64,000 bases of DNA. Source: Mesotaenium endlicherianum (lineage: Eukaryota; Streptophyta; Zygnematophyceae; Zygnematales; Mesotaeniaceae). The position numbers and the translations under genes are program-made. Below are positions 10,274 to 22,415 of the stretch, in pieces. Below the pieces are notes generated by a model. It saw only the letters and a program-made list of their open reading frames with translations, was not told the DNA's origin and did not search any database. The stretch's first letter is position 1; the number at the start of each line of letters is the position of its first letter. Where the stretch lies: the NCBI GenBank assembly GCA_009602735.1, contig WELA01009032.1, positions 382,107 through 446,106 of the forward strand, written 5' to 3'.

Positions 10274-11019
10274 GCCAGAAAAAGCGACGTCTCGGCGCGT
10301 CAAGTCAGGTCTTACACATGTGGAGCAGACTAGTCAACATCTTCAAGTCAGATGCCACACATGTGAAGAAGATTAGTCCAAGGCGCCAAGTCAGGTGCTA
10401 CACATGTAAGGTAGACTAGGCAAGGTCGTGGGTGGTGTGACCTTATTGGCTAGCCTACTCCTTGATGATGAAGAAAATTGTACAAGTTGGCCCAGAATAT
10501 GACACGAGTTCAAAAATTCATAGCGTTAACAAAACTGCTCCAAATCTAAAAATTTGGAAGCCAGACAGACCGCGTCAGAGAACTCTACCGGGTCACCAAA
10601 TTTGAGAGCATTCTAATTTGTGGAGTGTTGTTGAGAGTTGAGAGAGTAGGCACTCCTCCAAATCTGTGCAGAAACTTCTTAAAATCATAAGTCCTTCTAT
10701 ACTGCAAAGCAAGTCTCAAAATGGGCGCTGTAAGATGTTCTACCAGAGTCTTGAGTTTCAGAGCATACCAAGTTCAGGGGAGGGCACAATGATAGAAGGA
10801 ATATTCTGCCCTAATAATGCCAGCAGCCTGACCCCCTTCTACTTAGAGCATCATACTCTCTCACCAATGCTCCAAATTGAGCAAACTTGGACTCTGAATG
10901 ACTGGCTACTCATGGACTACAGCCAGGTAAATTTTCAGAATTTATTATGCAAAGACCTATCACCAGTAGCAGTTTTAGTTTTCTGTCCAAAAGTTGCGAG
11001 AAGAGAAGAGTGTCTGATG
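10274..11019 (-). other. B1 3' untranslated region
   Basis: This is the counterpart of 58-826. The ACATGTG/CTGACTTG repeats appear in reverse near 10300-10425. There is no sense ORF. A 145-codon antisense frame (plus strand, 10666-11103) exists but has no ATG at its start, so I do not call it a gene. Confidence 0.65.
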
Positions 11020-11526
11020 TCAATTTTTCCTCTCTCTTGTTCTTGCACGCTGCCTCCAAGGGTTCTTTTGCTGCTTCTTGATGGTGGCAGGCTGCCTCCC
11101 TGAAGTCTTCGGGCTTCTAGTAGAGAGACTTGGGGCTGGTCCAAGATGGGGGTTGGCGGCATGGAAGCGCTTCAACTTTCTCTGAACTTTGTCAAGGTAG
11201 TGCGTCGCCACCCACCTATTCTCAGAATCTGGATATCCTTTCCACTTGATCAAGTATTACTGCTGTCTCCTTAAATTTCTCATAGCCACTATGTCTTCCA
11301 CTTCGTACTTCGAATGATCATCCACTATTGTTGGGGCTGGTGGGGTTGTCACACGTCCTGGGAACTTGTTGTCGGGTTGCCCATATGGCTTGAAGAGGGA
11401 AACGTGGAATACGGGGTCGATATGCATAGTCTGGGGAAGTTATAGCTTGAAAGCAACGAGGTTGACTTGCTGGATAATCTTGAAGGGTCCCAAATACTTG
11501 GGAGAGAACTTGCTGCCGGCAGGCCT

Positions 11527-11561
11527 NNNNNNNNNNNATTTTTTAGAGAAATATTTTTGGN
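11527..11561. other. Assembly gap and single-N join in B1 pol
   Basis: Eleven Ns (11527-11537) are followed by a single N at 11561. That N is flanked by GAAATATTTTTGG on both sides, a sign of two unmerged contig ends. B2 at 26925-26955 shows the uninterrupted sequence. Confidence 0.85.
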
Positions 11562-13033
11562 GAAATATTTTTGGATGATAGTAACACGTTGTCACCCACT
11601 CTCTACGTAATTTCTCTTTTGGACCTGTTTGCGACTCTTGCTTTAGCATCTTGCGCCTGTTGTAGAGCTTTCTTCGCTGCTGTAAGGGCCGCTTCTAATG
11701 TCTCCATAAAATCTGTTGCTGCAGGTACTTCATCATGGCCAGCCGTGAAGTTTAGCGGCGTGGTCGGATGGAAGCCATAGTTGAGGAAGAATGGGGACTC
11801 TTGGGTAGAGGCCTGCGTAGTGTTGTTGTAGGCAAACTCGAGGGGGGTCAAGTACATGTCCCAGTCTTGCTCGAGGGTAGACACGTAGGCCTTTAGAGAG
11901 GTCTTTAGGGTACGATTCATACGCTCGGTTTGCCCATCTGATTGTGGGTGGTAGGCAGTAGACATATCCAGCGATGTACCCAAGTTCTTGAAGAGATTTT
12001 TCCAAAAATGGCTTGTGAATCTTGGTCTCTATCTGACACAATTCTTGATGGTAGTCCATGGAGTCGGAAGATGTTGTCAAAGATGAGTCTTGCAAGTTGT
12101 GGTGCAGTAGCCTTAGTCNAGTAGCCTTAAACGTCGTGGGAATAAAATAAGCCATCTTCGTAAGTCTGTCCACCACCGTGAGTATTGCATTATGGCCTCG
12201 AGATGTCACGGGCAAGTCCACAATAAGGTCCATTGAGATGTCCGTCCATTATCTTTCGGGGATTGGTAGTGGTTGGAGGAGTCCTCCCGCCTTTTGCAAT
12301 GATGGCTTGATTCTTTGGCATGTGTCACAGCTCCTGCAGTACTCCTTGACTTGCTTAGACATGCCTGGCCAACAATAAGTCCTAGCTAGAACGCCCGTGG
12401 TCCTTAGGATTCCAAAGTGTCCTCCAAGAGGGTTGTCGTGTGCTTCTCGTAGAAGCAAGAGCCGGAGGTCTATGTCATTAGGAACACATCTCTGGCCCGT
12501 ATCTTGCCTCACAATAATTGCCTTCTTGCTTCTTGGATGGGTCCAAGGCTGCTTCTCCGTTCTTGTAGTAAGGGTCTCTTTCAAAGGCGGCTAAAAATTG
12601 AGCTTCCAGATCTGTCTTCAGGGATACCATCACTGCATTTAATTGCAGTCTTGAGAGGGGGTCAGCCGGGTTTGTCTTGCCGGGCTGGTACTGAATCGGG
12701 ATGTTGTATTGTTGCAAGTATCCGCTCCATCTTGCTTGTCTCCTTGAGAGAGACGGCTGCGTCTGGAGGTGCTTTAACGCCTCGTGGTCCGTGGTGACCA
12801 GTACTTTGCGTCCTTCAACGTAGCAGCGCCAAACCTTCAAGGCATGTACAATCGCCAATGCCTCTCGCTCCGTGGTTGTACAATTTTGCTCGGTTGGATT
12901 TAGCTTCTTTGACTCGTAGGCGATGGGCTGCAGTCCTTTGCCTTGGTCTTGAAGCAGGATTGCTCCTATTGCATAGGAAGATGCATCGATAATGACGTGG
13001 AAGGGCCAACCTGGGTTTGGGCTTGGGAGTGTG

Positions 13034-13536
13034 TGTAGTAATTTGAGTTATTATATATTAGTTTTCATATATTTTAACGTTTTCAAATATATTTGGAGTA
13101 GTATTGTGTGGAGTCAAGTGTGAATAGGTACTCTAGTTACTTGGTTCATGTCCTTTGAAGCTTCTAAGGCATTTTCGAAGTTAGAGGAAAGACCTAGAAA
13201 AACTCCACGTGGCAAAAGTCAAATGTGCCATTTTTAGGTCAAAAGGACATGTGTACATTATTCTAGAAAGAGGTGGCATGTTTTGGGATGTATTGGGTGC
13301 CAACACATCAACATACACCTTCCTAGAAATTACTTATTTAGCAAGTATATAAACAAGAGCTAGAACATAGAACGACATTCCAGGATCACTCTTGTACTTG
13401 CCAAAATCCAGAAATATATTAACTTCCAAGAAGCCAGCTCTCTTTCAAGAAGCTACCACTTGTGTTCAAAGATCCTTGTCTTGAATAGATAAAGTATTAT
13501 ATTTCACTAAGTACTTCATCTATCTGTTTCACTACA
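13034..13536 (+). repeat. Solo LTR of family B inside B1
   Basis: This 503-bp LTR runs from TGTAGTAATTTGAG to CTGTTTCACTACA, in the opposite orientation to B1. B2 has the empty site (near 28390, GGGAGTGTGAGCACC). GTG is shared at both edges. No internal element sequence is present, so it is a solo LTR left by recombination between two LTRs. It is the innermost layer of the left nest. Confidence 0.9.
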
Positions 13537-15133
13537 GTGAGCACCGGGGATGTGGTCAATTTTCGCTTTAACTCTTGAAATGCCTCTTCCTCTTTCTCGG
13601 TCCATGTATATAGCCTGTCCTTCTTGAGTACATTTGTCATGGGGGCTGCTATGTGCAAGAAGCCTTGGATGAATCTCCTGTACCAAGTGGCAAATCCCAA
13701 GAATGACTGGAGTTCTTTCTTGGTCGTGGGGGTTGGCCATTCCTCCACCACCGTGGTCTTCTTGGGGTCTATCTTGATGCCATCAGCAGTCACGTGGAGA
13801 CCTAGGAACTCCACTTCTTGTTTGGCAAACTCGCACTTTGACTCCTTCGCAAATAGCTTGTTTTGCTTCAATACTTCGAGGACTTCTTTCAAGTGTCTCG
13901 CATGCTCTTCAAGGGTCTTGCTATAGATACGGATGTCATCGATGAATACCACCACAAATCTGTCCAACATGGCTGAAATATGGTGTTCATCATAGTCATG
14001 AAAGTTGCTGGCGCGTTGGTGAGTTCAAATGGCAGGACCATGAACTCAAAATGTCCATATCTTGTCCTGAATGCCGTCTTCTCTATGTCCGGTTCTGCGA
14101 TGCGAATCTGGTGGTAGCCGCTCCGTAAGTCAATCTTCGTGAAGTACTTGGCTCCAACTAGCCGGTCCATGAGCTCATCCATGCGCGGCAGCGGGTATCG
14201 ATTCTTGATGGTGATCTTGTTGAGGGCGCGATAGTCCACACACATCCTCAAGGTACCATCTTTCTTCTTGACAAATAGCACCGGGGCTCCAAATGGCGAC
14301 TTGCTAGGTCGAATGAAGCCATGCTCCAGTAGCTCCTTGATTTGCTTCTTGACTTCGTCTAGCTCCGTGTATGACATTTTGAACGTAGGCCGAGAGATGG
14401 GCTTGCTTCCGGGCTCCAACTCTATCTTGTGGTCTACGAATCTTTTGGGGGGTAGGCCCTTGGGCAATTCCGGGGAGAACACTTCTTTGTAGTCCTCTAA
14501 GACTTCTTGTATCTCCTTGGGAACGGGGCTGCCTTCTTGACTCTCGATGTCTTTCTTGATGTCTTTTGGCGTGATCAAGGCCAAAAGAAGCTCGTGTCCC
14601 TTCCTCACAAGTCTCTTGAGTTGGAGGGCGGACAATAGTATCTCGTGTGCCGGCTTCTGGATGTCTTGGGTCTGGATATTCTGGATTGCGCGCAAAATAC
14701 AGATTCTTGAAGTGATGTCATTCTTGATCTTGATAGTACCGGTCCTCCAATCAACTTGGGGGTTGTGCTTGGTCAACCAAGGCGTCCCTAGGATGACGTC
14801 GTACTTGCCCAATTGCATGGGGGAGAACACTACTCTATCCTTGAAGGACTTGATAGAGAGTGCCAAGGGGTACGTCTTCTTGGAAGGGGTAGTATAGGAG
14901 AATCCATCGGGCATCATAATCTCCTCGTCGTGGTCAAGAGTTCGCATAGTAATACCGTGCTTGGTGGCAAAATCTGCAGCAATGAAGTTGCCTTGAGCTC
15001 CGCTATCCACCAAGATGTGGACCTTCTCTCCTCCAAGGTAACCTCTCAAACTCATTGGGGCTGGAACGTCGTCTTCAACGGGGGTCTCCACCTCACTTGG
15101 CGTGTTGCCTTCTCGTGAAGTGGGTCTTGGGGT

Positions 15134-15169
15134 GGTAGGCTCCTGGCCTACCGGCGCTGTCCGTTTTTT
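15134..15169 (-). promoter_or_regulatory. -1 frameshift signal of B1 gag-pol
   Basis: On the minus strand the gag codons read TCA AAA AAC, giving the classic slippery heptamer A AAA AAC (15169-15163). After a 10-nt spacer comes a perfect 7-bp stem, GGTAGGC and GCCTACC, with a 5-nt loop (15152-15134). The gag stop TAG lies in the first arm. Pol continues in the -1 frame. B2 has the same heptamer, spacer and stem. Confidence 0.8.
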
Positions 15170-16354
15170 GACAACTTTTTGGGGCATGAAAGTGCACGAT
15201 GGCCCTTTTCCTTGCAATAAAAGCATAGTCCAGCCGTCATGAGAGCTTCTTTTTCAGCCGGGGAGAGTCTTGCTTTCACTCCTTGCTGGTTTCTTGCATC
15301 ATAAGTGTCATTGGAGGGTCTTCCACTCTTCCGGGCAGCCGCGGGGTCCCTTTTAATAACTCCGATTTCCATGGGTGTGGGTCCAGATTCGGATGTGGAA
15401 GGGGCTGCGTACACCCGCGTCGTCGGTACCCGTGAAGATGAAGGCACGGAGTGCTTGAAATCCAAGGTATCCACCTTTTGGGCCACTTCAATGATCTTTG
15501 AGAAGTCCGTCAAGTCGCGTAACTCCACTTCCTTTGCCACCTTGGGTTTGAGGCCAAAGATGTAGCGGTCAATCTTCTCCTCGAGAGACATGTTGGGGAT
15601 CTCAAGAGTGAGGGCGTGAAATCTGGATGTATACTCTTGAACGGACGTCGTTTGCTTGAGATGGTGGAGCTTTCCTCGGGCAATCTTCTCCGCATTGATG
15701 GGCATGAATTGCTTCTTGAGGGCCTCACGAAAATCTGCCCATCTTGCATATGATGGTGGGGGCTCTTGGCCGAGCATGGGGTGCGCCATAGCTTGGTGTA
15801 TAGTTGCTTGGTAGTTACGCCACCATGATGTTGCTGCTCCTCCAAGTAAGGTAACGGCAAAGGGAACGTAGTCCTCCTCGGGTACTTCAAGGAATGCGAG
15901 GTACGTCTCCACTTGGTAGAGCCATAAATTCAGGTTGGCACCTTTCCCGGGGTTGAAAGTGTCGGGTTTGCCGGGCTTGATGAGTTCCCTTGCTGTCGTT
16001 GGCTCTTGTGGAGGGCGCTTGAGCCGGGGCTGGATTTTGAGCATTGCTCGCAATAGGGGCAACCATTGTAGCCATAGCTTCTCTTGACGCTTGCACGGTT
16101 GCTTCATAGGTGGCCAAGCCCACTTGGTTGTGGACGGTCATTAGGAAGGCTGCCCACTCATTTGCGGGAACTCCTTGTGGTGGGGTCGACTTTGCTATAG
16201 CGGCTGCCACGGGATTTGACGGTGCTCCTCCTTGTGGTGCTTCTTGTTGTTGCAAATTTTCTTGAGTAGACTCTCCCATCGGCGCTGGAGGAGGGTGTCT
16301 TCGAGAGTAAGGGCTTCCTTTGAAAGCTTGCTGTTGGTCTTGAGGATCGGCCAT
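15148..16354 (-). pseudogene. Family B gag of B1 (one frameshift)
   Basis: The ATG at 16354-16352 opens MADPQDQQQAF, 25 bp inside the primer site. The N-terminus is Pro/Gln/Ala-rich. The capsid-like domain includes NLWLYQVETYL and TSWWRNYQA (about 15930-15810). The C-terminus has one zinc knuckle, [14 protein letters not shown] (CX2CX4HX4C), near 15220-15180. Gag ends at TAG 15150-15148. One extra G near 16015 relative to B2 splits it into two frames; otherwise it is about 400 residues. It would form the particle core and bind element RNA. Confidence 0.9.
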
Positions 16355-16378
16355 CTCCTTGTGCTACCAAAGTGCCTA

Positions 16379-16390
16379 GCTCCGATACCA
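16379..16390 (-). other. Primer binding site of B1
   Basis: The minus strand reads TGGTATCGGAGC, one base from the 5' LTR. It is identical to the site of family A element A3. Confidence 0.85.
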
Positions 16391-16391
16391 C

Positions 16392-16894
16392 TGTAGTGAA
16401 ACAGATAGATGAAGTACTTTGTGAAATATAATACTTTATCTGTTCAAGACAAGAATCTTTGACCACAAGTGGTAGCTTATTGAAAGAGAGATGGCATTTT
16501 GAAAGATAATATATTTCTGGATTTTGGCAAGTACAAGAGTGATTCTGGAATGTCTTTCTATGTTCCAGCTCTTGTTTATATACTTGCTAAATTAGTAATT
16601 TCTAGGAAGGTGAATGTTGATATGTTGGCACCCAACACATCCCAAAACTTGCCACCTCTTTCTAGAATAACGTACACATGTCCTTTTGACCTAAAAATGG
16701 TACATTTGACTTTTGCCCCATGGAGTTCTTCTAGGTCTTTCCTCTAACTTCGAAAATGCCTTAGAAGGTTCAAAGGACATGAACCAAGTCACTAGAGTAC
16801 CTATTCACACTTTAATCCACACAATACTACTCCAAATATATTTAAAAATATTAAAATATATGCAAACTAATATATAATAACTCAAATCACTACA
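16392..16894 (-). repeat. B1 5' LTR
   Basis: 503 bp, TGTAGTGAAACAG to AATCACTACA. It matches the 3' LTR at 9766 with scattered substitutions. The 10-bp dyad here has one mismatch (GATATGTTGG). Confidence 0.94.
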
Positions 16895-17637
16895 CTGGAG
16901 AACTACCCAGTACTGCAAGATTACGAGAAGGTCAGGCACACTGGTGCTCTACTGAAAGGCAGTGCCGCAGACTGGTGGCTATACTGGAAAGGAGAGCGTA
17001 AGGCTCCCCAACTCGGTGACCCTACGTGGGTAGAGTTTGTCGAGAAGTTGCATGAGAAGTTTGATGTCATCAACCAGCAGGAGAAAGCTATCTATGCAAT
17101 GATCTCCCTGACACTGAAGCAGACCACTTTAGTTGCTGAGTTTGCTCACAAGTTCCAGGAGAACATGATGAAACAGCCAGACTTGCCAGAACCGTATAGG
17201 ATAGCATACTTCAGGTTTAGCTTGAAATCCGAAGTCTCTGGTCATTTTGCTGAGAAGAAGTATGAGAAACTGGCTGACTTGATCCAGGATGCTGATGCCT
17301 GGGATCAGCAGCAGTTCAATCACAAGCGCCAGAGTAATGCTTTGGTGTCTAAGATTGTCAAAAAGCCCCACGGTTCCTATAATGCAATTGAAGGAGACCA
17401 GGCTGAGGATGACCAGGGTGATGAATATGAGTATGAGTATAATGCCATAAAGTCTAGAGGTAGAGGTGGTTTCTCTCGAGGCGGCTATGGAAGAGGTGGT
17501 GGTAGGACTAAGCCGAGACCCGCCTCATCAAAATCCATTGTCAGCAGTTGGGCCACTACAGAGAACAGTGTCCAGTCAAGCACCTTACGAAGGTCGAGAG
17601 AAAAGACCAGCCTTTGCAAGACAGCAACAGTCAGTAA
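16895..17637 (+). pseudogene. Family A gag of A1, C-terminal part
   Basis: This continues from 9765 after B1. The capsid-like domain has AADWWLYWKGER, WVEFVEKLHEKFDV and SVSGH-type segments, followed by YEYEYNAI and an Arg/Gly-rich tract (17455-17515). A short deletion at the zinc knuckle (near 17535) removes its first Cys and shifts the frame. The true gag frame ends at TAA 17635-17637, inside the hairpin described at 17613-17654. Confidence 0.88.
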
Positions 17638-17654
17638 TCCAGTCTACTGACTGT
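17613..17654 (+). promoter_or_regulatory. Gag-pol overlap hairpin of A1
   Basis: ACAGTCAGT (17627-17635) and ACTGACTGT (17646-17654) form a perfect 9-bp stem around the gag stop TAA. The place of the slippery site reads TTTGCAA, which is not a good heptamer. A3 has TTTAAAA here. Pol is in the -1 frame. Confidence 0.5.
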
Positions 17655-18593
17655 GAGGATGCTAGAGATAGTGAGTCGTCCCTAGCTGCCCTCGTAGCAG
17701 GTATTATGGGTCTTGCTGAACTGGATTCACTATGCATGCCTGACAACGAGATAAAGGAGACCATCAACAATATAGACATCCAGAGAAGGCACACTCTGGA
17801 TGCTCTTGTTCCACCTGATGTCCAACATATCTTTGCTAAGTCAGGAGAACAATGCGAAAGTCAGGAAAAGACAGTCCCCTTTATCCTACTGCATTGCATG
17901 ATTGCAGGTAGGAAGGTGAGGGCATTTGTTGACGGAGGGGCGTCACATACTTTTATCCACAAGGACTTAGTTAAGCGGCTAAGGCTGCCTACTGTCACCC
18001 AAGGGAATAGAAAAATATTCCTTGGAGATGCCTCAAGTATCCCGGGAGGAGTTATAACCAAGCCTATTGAGATCCAGCTAGGTTCTGGCATTTCAGTTCT
18101 AACTGAAACGCTTACATTTGAGGTACTCAACACTGGCTTTTATGATCTTGTGCTAGGCAGGTTCAAGCTTGAAAGACATCAAGCCGAAGTGTGTTGGAGC
18201 AGAGGTACAGTTAAAATAAGAGGAGCCTGTGATGGGCAGACTGACTTGGCACCCACCAGTGCTCTTCCTCTTGTCCTGTATGGATGGCAAATGAAGGAAA
18301 GAAGAGACTTCCAGAAAGATGGAAGTTGCTGAAAGCAATGGAGTTCGTCAAAAGCTGGAACCAGAAGGAAGACAGAATGTTCTGTTTGCTGCTAAGAGAT
18401 GTACCCCCTCAACGTGAAGAAGTGGTGGGGAAAAAGGTAAGCCCTTCGGAGCACCCAACTGCTGCAAAAATTGTTGCTCAGCACACGGATGTGTTTAATA
18501 TGCCTCCAGGACTACCCCCTAAGAGGAAAGTAGATCATAGAATTGATTTCTTACCTGGGAGTCAGCCACCCTGGCAACGCACTTATGGCTTGT
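17614..18593 (+). pseudogene. Family A pol of A1, protease and RT N-terminus
   Basis: This part of pol is in the -1 frame to gag. A linker with ALVPPDVQHIF precedes the aspartic protease, FVDGGASHTFIHKD (about 17925-17960), which keeps the catalytic DGGA. A frameshift near 18300 precedes the RT lead-in with [11 protein letters not shown]. The gene breaks at 18593 where the solo LTR enters and resumes at 19856. Confidence 0.88.
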
Positions 18594-19855
18594 TGAAATG
18601 AATCTTGCTTATTCATGATTAATATATTTCATTTAAATATATAAGATCAGAGATAGGTGGAAGCGTGTGAAATCAGGGAGCAATCTTCGCCCTTATAATG
18701 AATTCCATTTACTCATCTACACCCCTTGACTCATTTACCGTAGTGTGCCATAGTTGCACACTAACACGAGGCACAAGAAAGAGGCGAGCTTGAGGACTTG
18801 AGCTTCTCCTATAGAAACTCATGGCCTCTTGCCTACCGGGCATCCAAGCATGTATAGCACATGCACAACATCAGGGGACTGAATAGCAAAGGCGCTCTCA
18901 TTCAGGTGACCATTATGTAGCTAAAACACTTCCCACTGACTTAGGTGCAAAACCATGGAATCTGTCTGTTGTGTGACCCCGAAATGTCAGAGGGCATAAC
19001 TCTGCCAATACTACTCCACATTGAGCAAACTCAACGGCAACGGGTGCATCTTGAGGAGACCTTTTTGAAAAGTCCTAGTTTGCTCCATTTGGAGCGCAAA
19101 CAAAGCAGCCATGTCAATTTCCGTGAAGGCTGGTCATTAGAACAAACCCAAAAAGTGCACACATCACTTGCAAGTAGAAATCCGACTGTAAAGCCTACTG
19201 TCCAGGATGAGGGACCACGAGATCCCAGCCTGCTATGTACCTAGTGACCACCTGGTTGACCACGGCGCAAGGTGCGCCGTTTCGTGGGAAACCCGTTAAG
19301 TTGGGACCCACGGATCTAGGTATAACGACCATATTAATTGGTCGGTTGACTGAAGTCCTAATAGTTCAGTTGACTGACGACGGCTCCGCCTACCCAGGAG
19401 TTAACCACACTGGTAGGATATGGGTTTACCGAATCTCTGTCGACCTTCCGACTTTGACTATACTGCGGTCACATGTGCCAATCTACAAATAATAATCTAA
19501 ATGAATGTATCTATCCTCAGCGTACTGAAGCTAAGTATACTGACTAACATCAAGCGAGCTTATTATATGTCAACCTACTGATATTACATCCTATGTATAA
19601 TTGATATACAAATCTCTGCAAACTATACTATGATACAAAAGTCATCCTTTTGACCTTCTCAACAAAGTCAGCAAACTACACTGTGATACAAAAGTCATCC
19701 TGCTGACCCTTTTCGTCAAAGTAAGTAAACTCGCATTACATCGACATACATTCATTTAGATGAACTCGCACATGTGAGCATATTGACATAATACTTAGTT
19801 TGTGTTATATTTATATATGCAAATAATTAAAAAAATAATGAACTGATTCATTACA
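18594..19855 (-). repeat. Divergent solo LTR of family A type in A1 pol
   Basis: This 1262-bp insert begins TGAAATGAATC and ends GATTCATTACA, the reverse of the family A LTR ends. It contains the conserved A-LTR core in reverse (TAACCACACTGGTAGG near 19402-19420), but the rest is unlike the 710-bp LTRs. It breaks the RT reading CTTATGGCTTG/TCTTATGTGG, which is continuous in A6 near 38085. The flanks CTTGT and CTT-T look like a decayed duplication. No coding sequence lies inside. It is best read as a solo LTR of a related but longer subfamily. Confidence 0.7.
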
Positions 19856-22415
19856 CTTTCTTATGTGGAGAGCGAGGAGTTGAAAACACAGATTGCAGAG
19901 CTTGAGGAAAATGGTTATATTTCCCCTAGTAAATCACCTTACGACGGACCCATCCCATTTGTTAAGAAAAAGGATGGCAGTATGCGGATGTGTGTGGATT
20001 ACAGAGTAATGAACAGAATTACAATAAAGAACAAGAATGCTTTACCAAGAATCGAGGACTTGCTTGATACCCTGTCTGGTGCTAAGGTGTTCAGTAAGAT
20101 AGCTCTCAATAGTGGTCATCATCAAATCAGAATTGCTGAGATGGATGAACACAAGACTGCCTTCCGCACACGATATGGAGACTATATGTTCAACGTGATG
20201 CCATTTGGACAAACTAATGCTCCTGCGACCTTCATAGGTGCTATGATTGACATTTTCAGACCTTATTTGGATAAGTTAGTGCAAGTTTTCCTGGATGATA
20301 TTTTAATTTTCTCGAAAGATGAAGCTCAGCACACTGAACACTTAAAGACAGTCTTGGACAGTCTAAGAAAAAATCACTTATATGCTAAAATGAGCAAGTG
20401 TGATTTCTCATAGAAAGTATTGAATTCTTAGGCCACGTTGTCAGTAGAGAAGGCATGAGTGTCGATCCTAAGAAAGTCCAGACCATAAGGGACTAGCCAG
20501 TACCACAGTCTGTCTCCGAAGTTAGATCCTTCCTTGGGTTGGCAAACTACTATAGGAGATTTATTGAGAATTATTCTACAAAGGCCAGTAAACTGACTGA
20601 CCTTACCAAGAAAGACATAGGGTATGTGTGGGGGGAAGAGCAGCAGGCTGCCTTCCAGACCCTTAAAGATGCTCTTTGTTCTGCCCCAGTACTAGCCGTG
20701 TATGACCTCAGCAAACCGGTGCAGGTGATCACTGATGCCTCTGACTTTGCCATGGGTGCTATTTTGTTGCAGCTTGCTAACAAAACCACAAACAAAGGTA
20801 AGGTACGGCAGGAGTGGCATCCTGTGTTGTATGAGTCTATGAAATTTAATCCAGCGGAGATTAATTACTCAGTGCATGATAAAGAGCTGCTAGCTATCAT
20901 TCATGTACTCAAACAATGGAGAGCATACTTACATGGTAAAGCTTTTAAGGTGATTACAGATCATCTAGCTCTGACCCACTTTCAGAAGAAGTCCAAGCTG
21001 TCGAGGAGGGAGAACCGCTGGAGCCAGATGCTGGAGCAGTTCCAAGTCCAGATCGACTACAAACCAGGGAAGTTGAATCCTGCTGATGCACTCTCTAGAA
21101 GACTTGACTTGCAAGAAAGGAACTTTAGTCAGCATGCTGTAGATAAAGTCCTGTGTGCACTCACTTCACTGAAGGTGATTGGGATGGGTTGCCTCGGGAG
21201 GTCTTGAAATACGTTCGGTCCTGTGACCAGTGTCAAAAGAATAAGTCTAGGCACACGCCACCGGGGGGCCTCTTACAACCACTGCCCATCCCAGCTGGCC
21301 GCTGGGAAACAATATCCATGGACTAGGTGGTCACACTGCCACAAGCTGCCAATGGGCATGATTCTATACTGGTAGTTGTGGTTAAACTGACAAAAATGGT
21401 CATTTTCATCCCCACAACTGCCAAAGTAACTGCACTTGAAACAGCGAGACAGTTCTACAACCATGTAGTATGCCAACATGGGCTACCCTCTAATATAGTC
21501 TCAGACAGAGACTCAAAATTTACCTCTAAAATCTGGAGGGCTTTAATGGGGTTAATGGGAGTCAGGAAGCTGCTCAGCACAGCAAACCACCCTCAAACTG
21601 ATGGGCAGACCGATAGAACTAATCGAGTTTTGCAAGAGGTAGTGAGAGCCTATATTAACCAAAAACAAAATAATTGGGATGACCTGTTATCTCAAATCCA
21701 GTTTGCGGTCAACAGTGCGGTGCACGCGTCAAAGGGCAAGACTCCTTTTGAATTGATCCTAGGTAGAGTCCCTAAGTCTCCTTTAGATGTCCTAGGGAAG
21801 TTTTTAAATCACCCTGAAGGGATTGACAATTCGGTCTCCCTCAAGTTAACTCAGAACTTTGTTGACACCCTGTCAGAAGTCCAACAGAATTTGCACAAAG
21901 CCCACGAAAACCAACAAAAGTACGCTAATCAGCACTGTCGAGAACTGACCTTTTCTAAGGGCAATTTGGTCAAACTACATTCTCAGCACCTATACCTCCC
22001 TGGTGTGGTCAAGAAAAAGCTTGGTCTTGTCAGGGTCTGTCCATATTCAGTGGTGCGCCGTGTCGGTCAGAATGCTTACAAACTGAACATGTCAGCAGAT
22101 TACAAGGGTCACCCAGTCTTTAATGTCTCCTTCCTAGAACCATAGATCAAAGGGGACACATTGTTTACAGGTCGGTTACCTGTCCAACCGGGACCGGTCC
22201 CCGCTGTCCGGGACAGTGACCCTGAGGAATATGAGATTGAGGAGATTTTAGACGCGCGCTCGGTTCGTCGATCGTCTAAATATGTCATGAAGTACCTCAT
22301 TCGATGGAAGGGTTACGATGCCTCTGGGGACACTTCGGAATTTAAGGACCATTTGACCAATGCCAAAGGGGCGTTGAAACGGTTCCACCTTCGGGCGGCT
22401 GGAGCCCCTCCATAA
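19856..22415 (+). pseudogene. Family A pol of A1, RT to chromodomain
   Basis: The RT has [11 protein letters not shown] and FLDDILIF, but motif A reads [11 protein letters not shown], with the catalytic Asp replaced by Ala. RNase H has [11 protein letters not shown] and KELLAI (20740-20900). A deletion at about 21175 removes the integrase zinc domain and joins RNase H to MGCLGR. The integrase core keeps SDRDSKFTSK, but the first core block is followed by a stop (near 21325) and the Glu reads QTDRTN. The chromodomain (YLIRWKGYDASGDT) ends at TAA 22413-22415. An in-frame TAG lies at 22143. Confidence 0.9.

Larger units (their letters stand above)
11020..15169 (-). pseudogene. Family B pol of B1, interrupted and frameshifted
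   Basis: Pol is in the -1 frame relative to gag and starts in the overlap at the A AAA AAC site. The protease has [10 protein letters not shown] (about 15030). The RT has [17 protein letters not shown] and [13 protein letters not shown] (about 14250-14090), and FIDDI near 13940 is intact. A one-base deletion at about 13970 shifts the frame. A solo LTR (13034-13536) splits the tether from RNase H (IDASSYAIGAI, about 12980). The integrase zinc domain (12480-12290), its core ([17 protein letters not shown]) and the chromodomain (IKWKGYPDSENRW, about 11250) follow. A Gln-to-stop change lies near 12249. The N gap at 11527 falls between integrase and chromodomain. Confidence 0.9.
9766..16894 (-). 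mobile_element. Family B Ty3/gypsy element B1
   Basis: This is a complete 7129-bp family B element on the minus strand, inserted in the gag of A1. CTGGA flanks both ends (9761-9765 and 16895-16899). The uninterrupted gag of A3 near 42955 has a single CTGGA followed by GAACTAC, so the pre-insertion site is known. It contains a solo family B LTR at 13034-13536, without which it is about 6.6 kb. It has an 11-N gap at 11527-11537. Confidence 0.95.

Noticed and set aside
10666-11103. 145-codon frame on the plus strand over the B1 3' untranslated region, with a similar frame at 197-424 (minus) in B3
   Set aside because: It begins with GTG, not ATG, is antisense to the element, and B2 has a stop in it. 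The similarity follows from the shared DNA.
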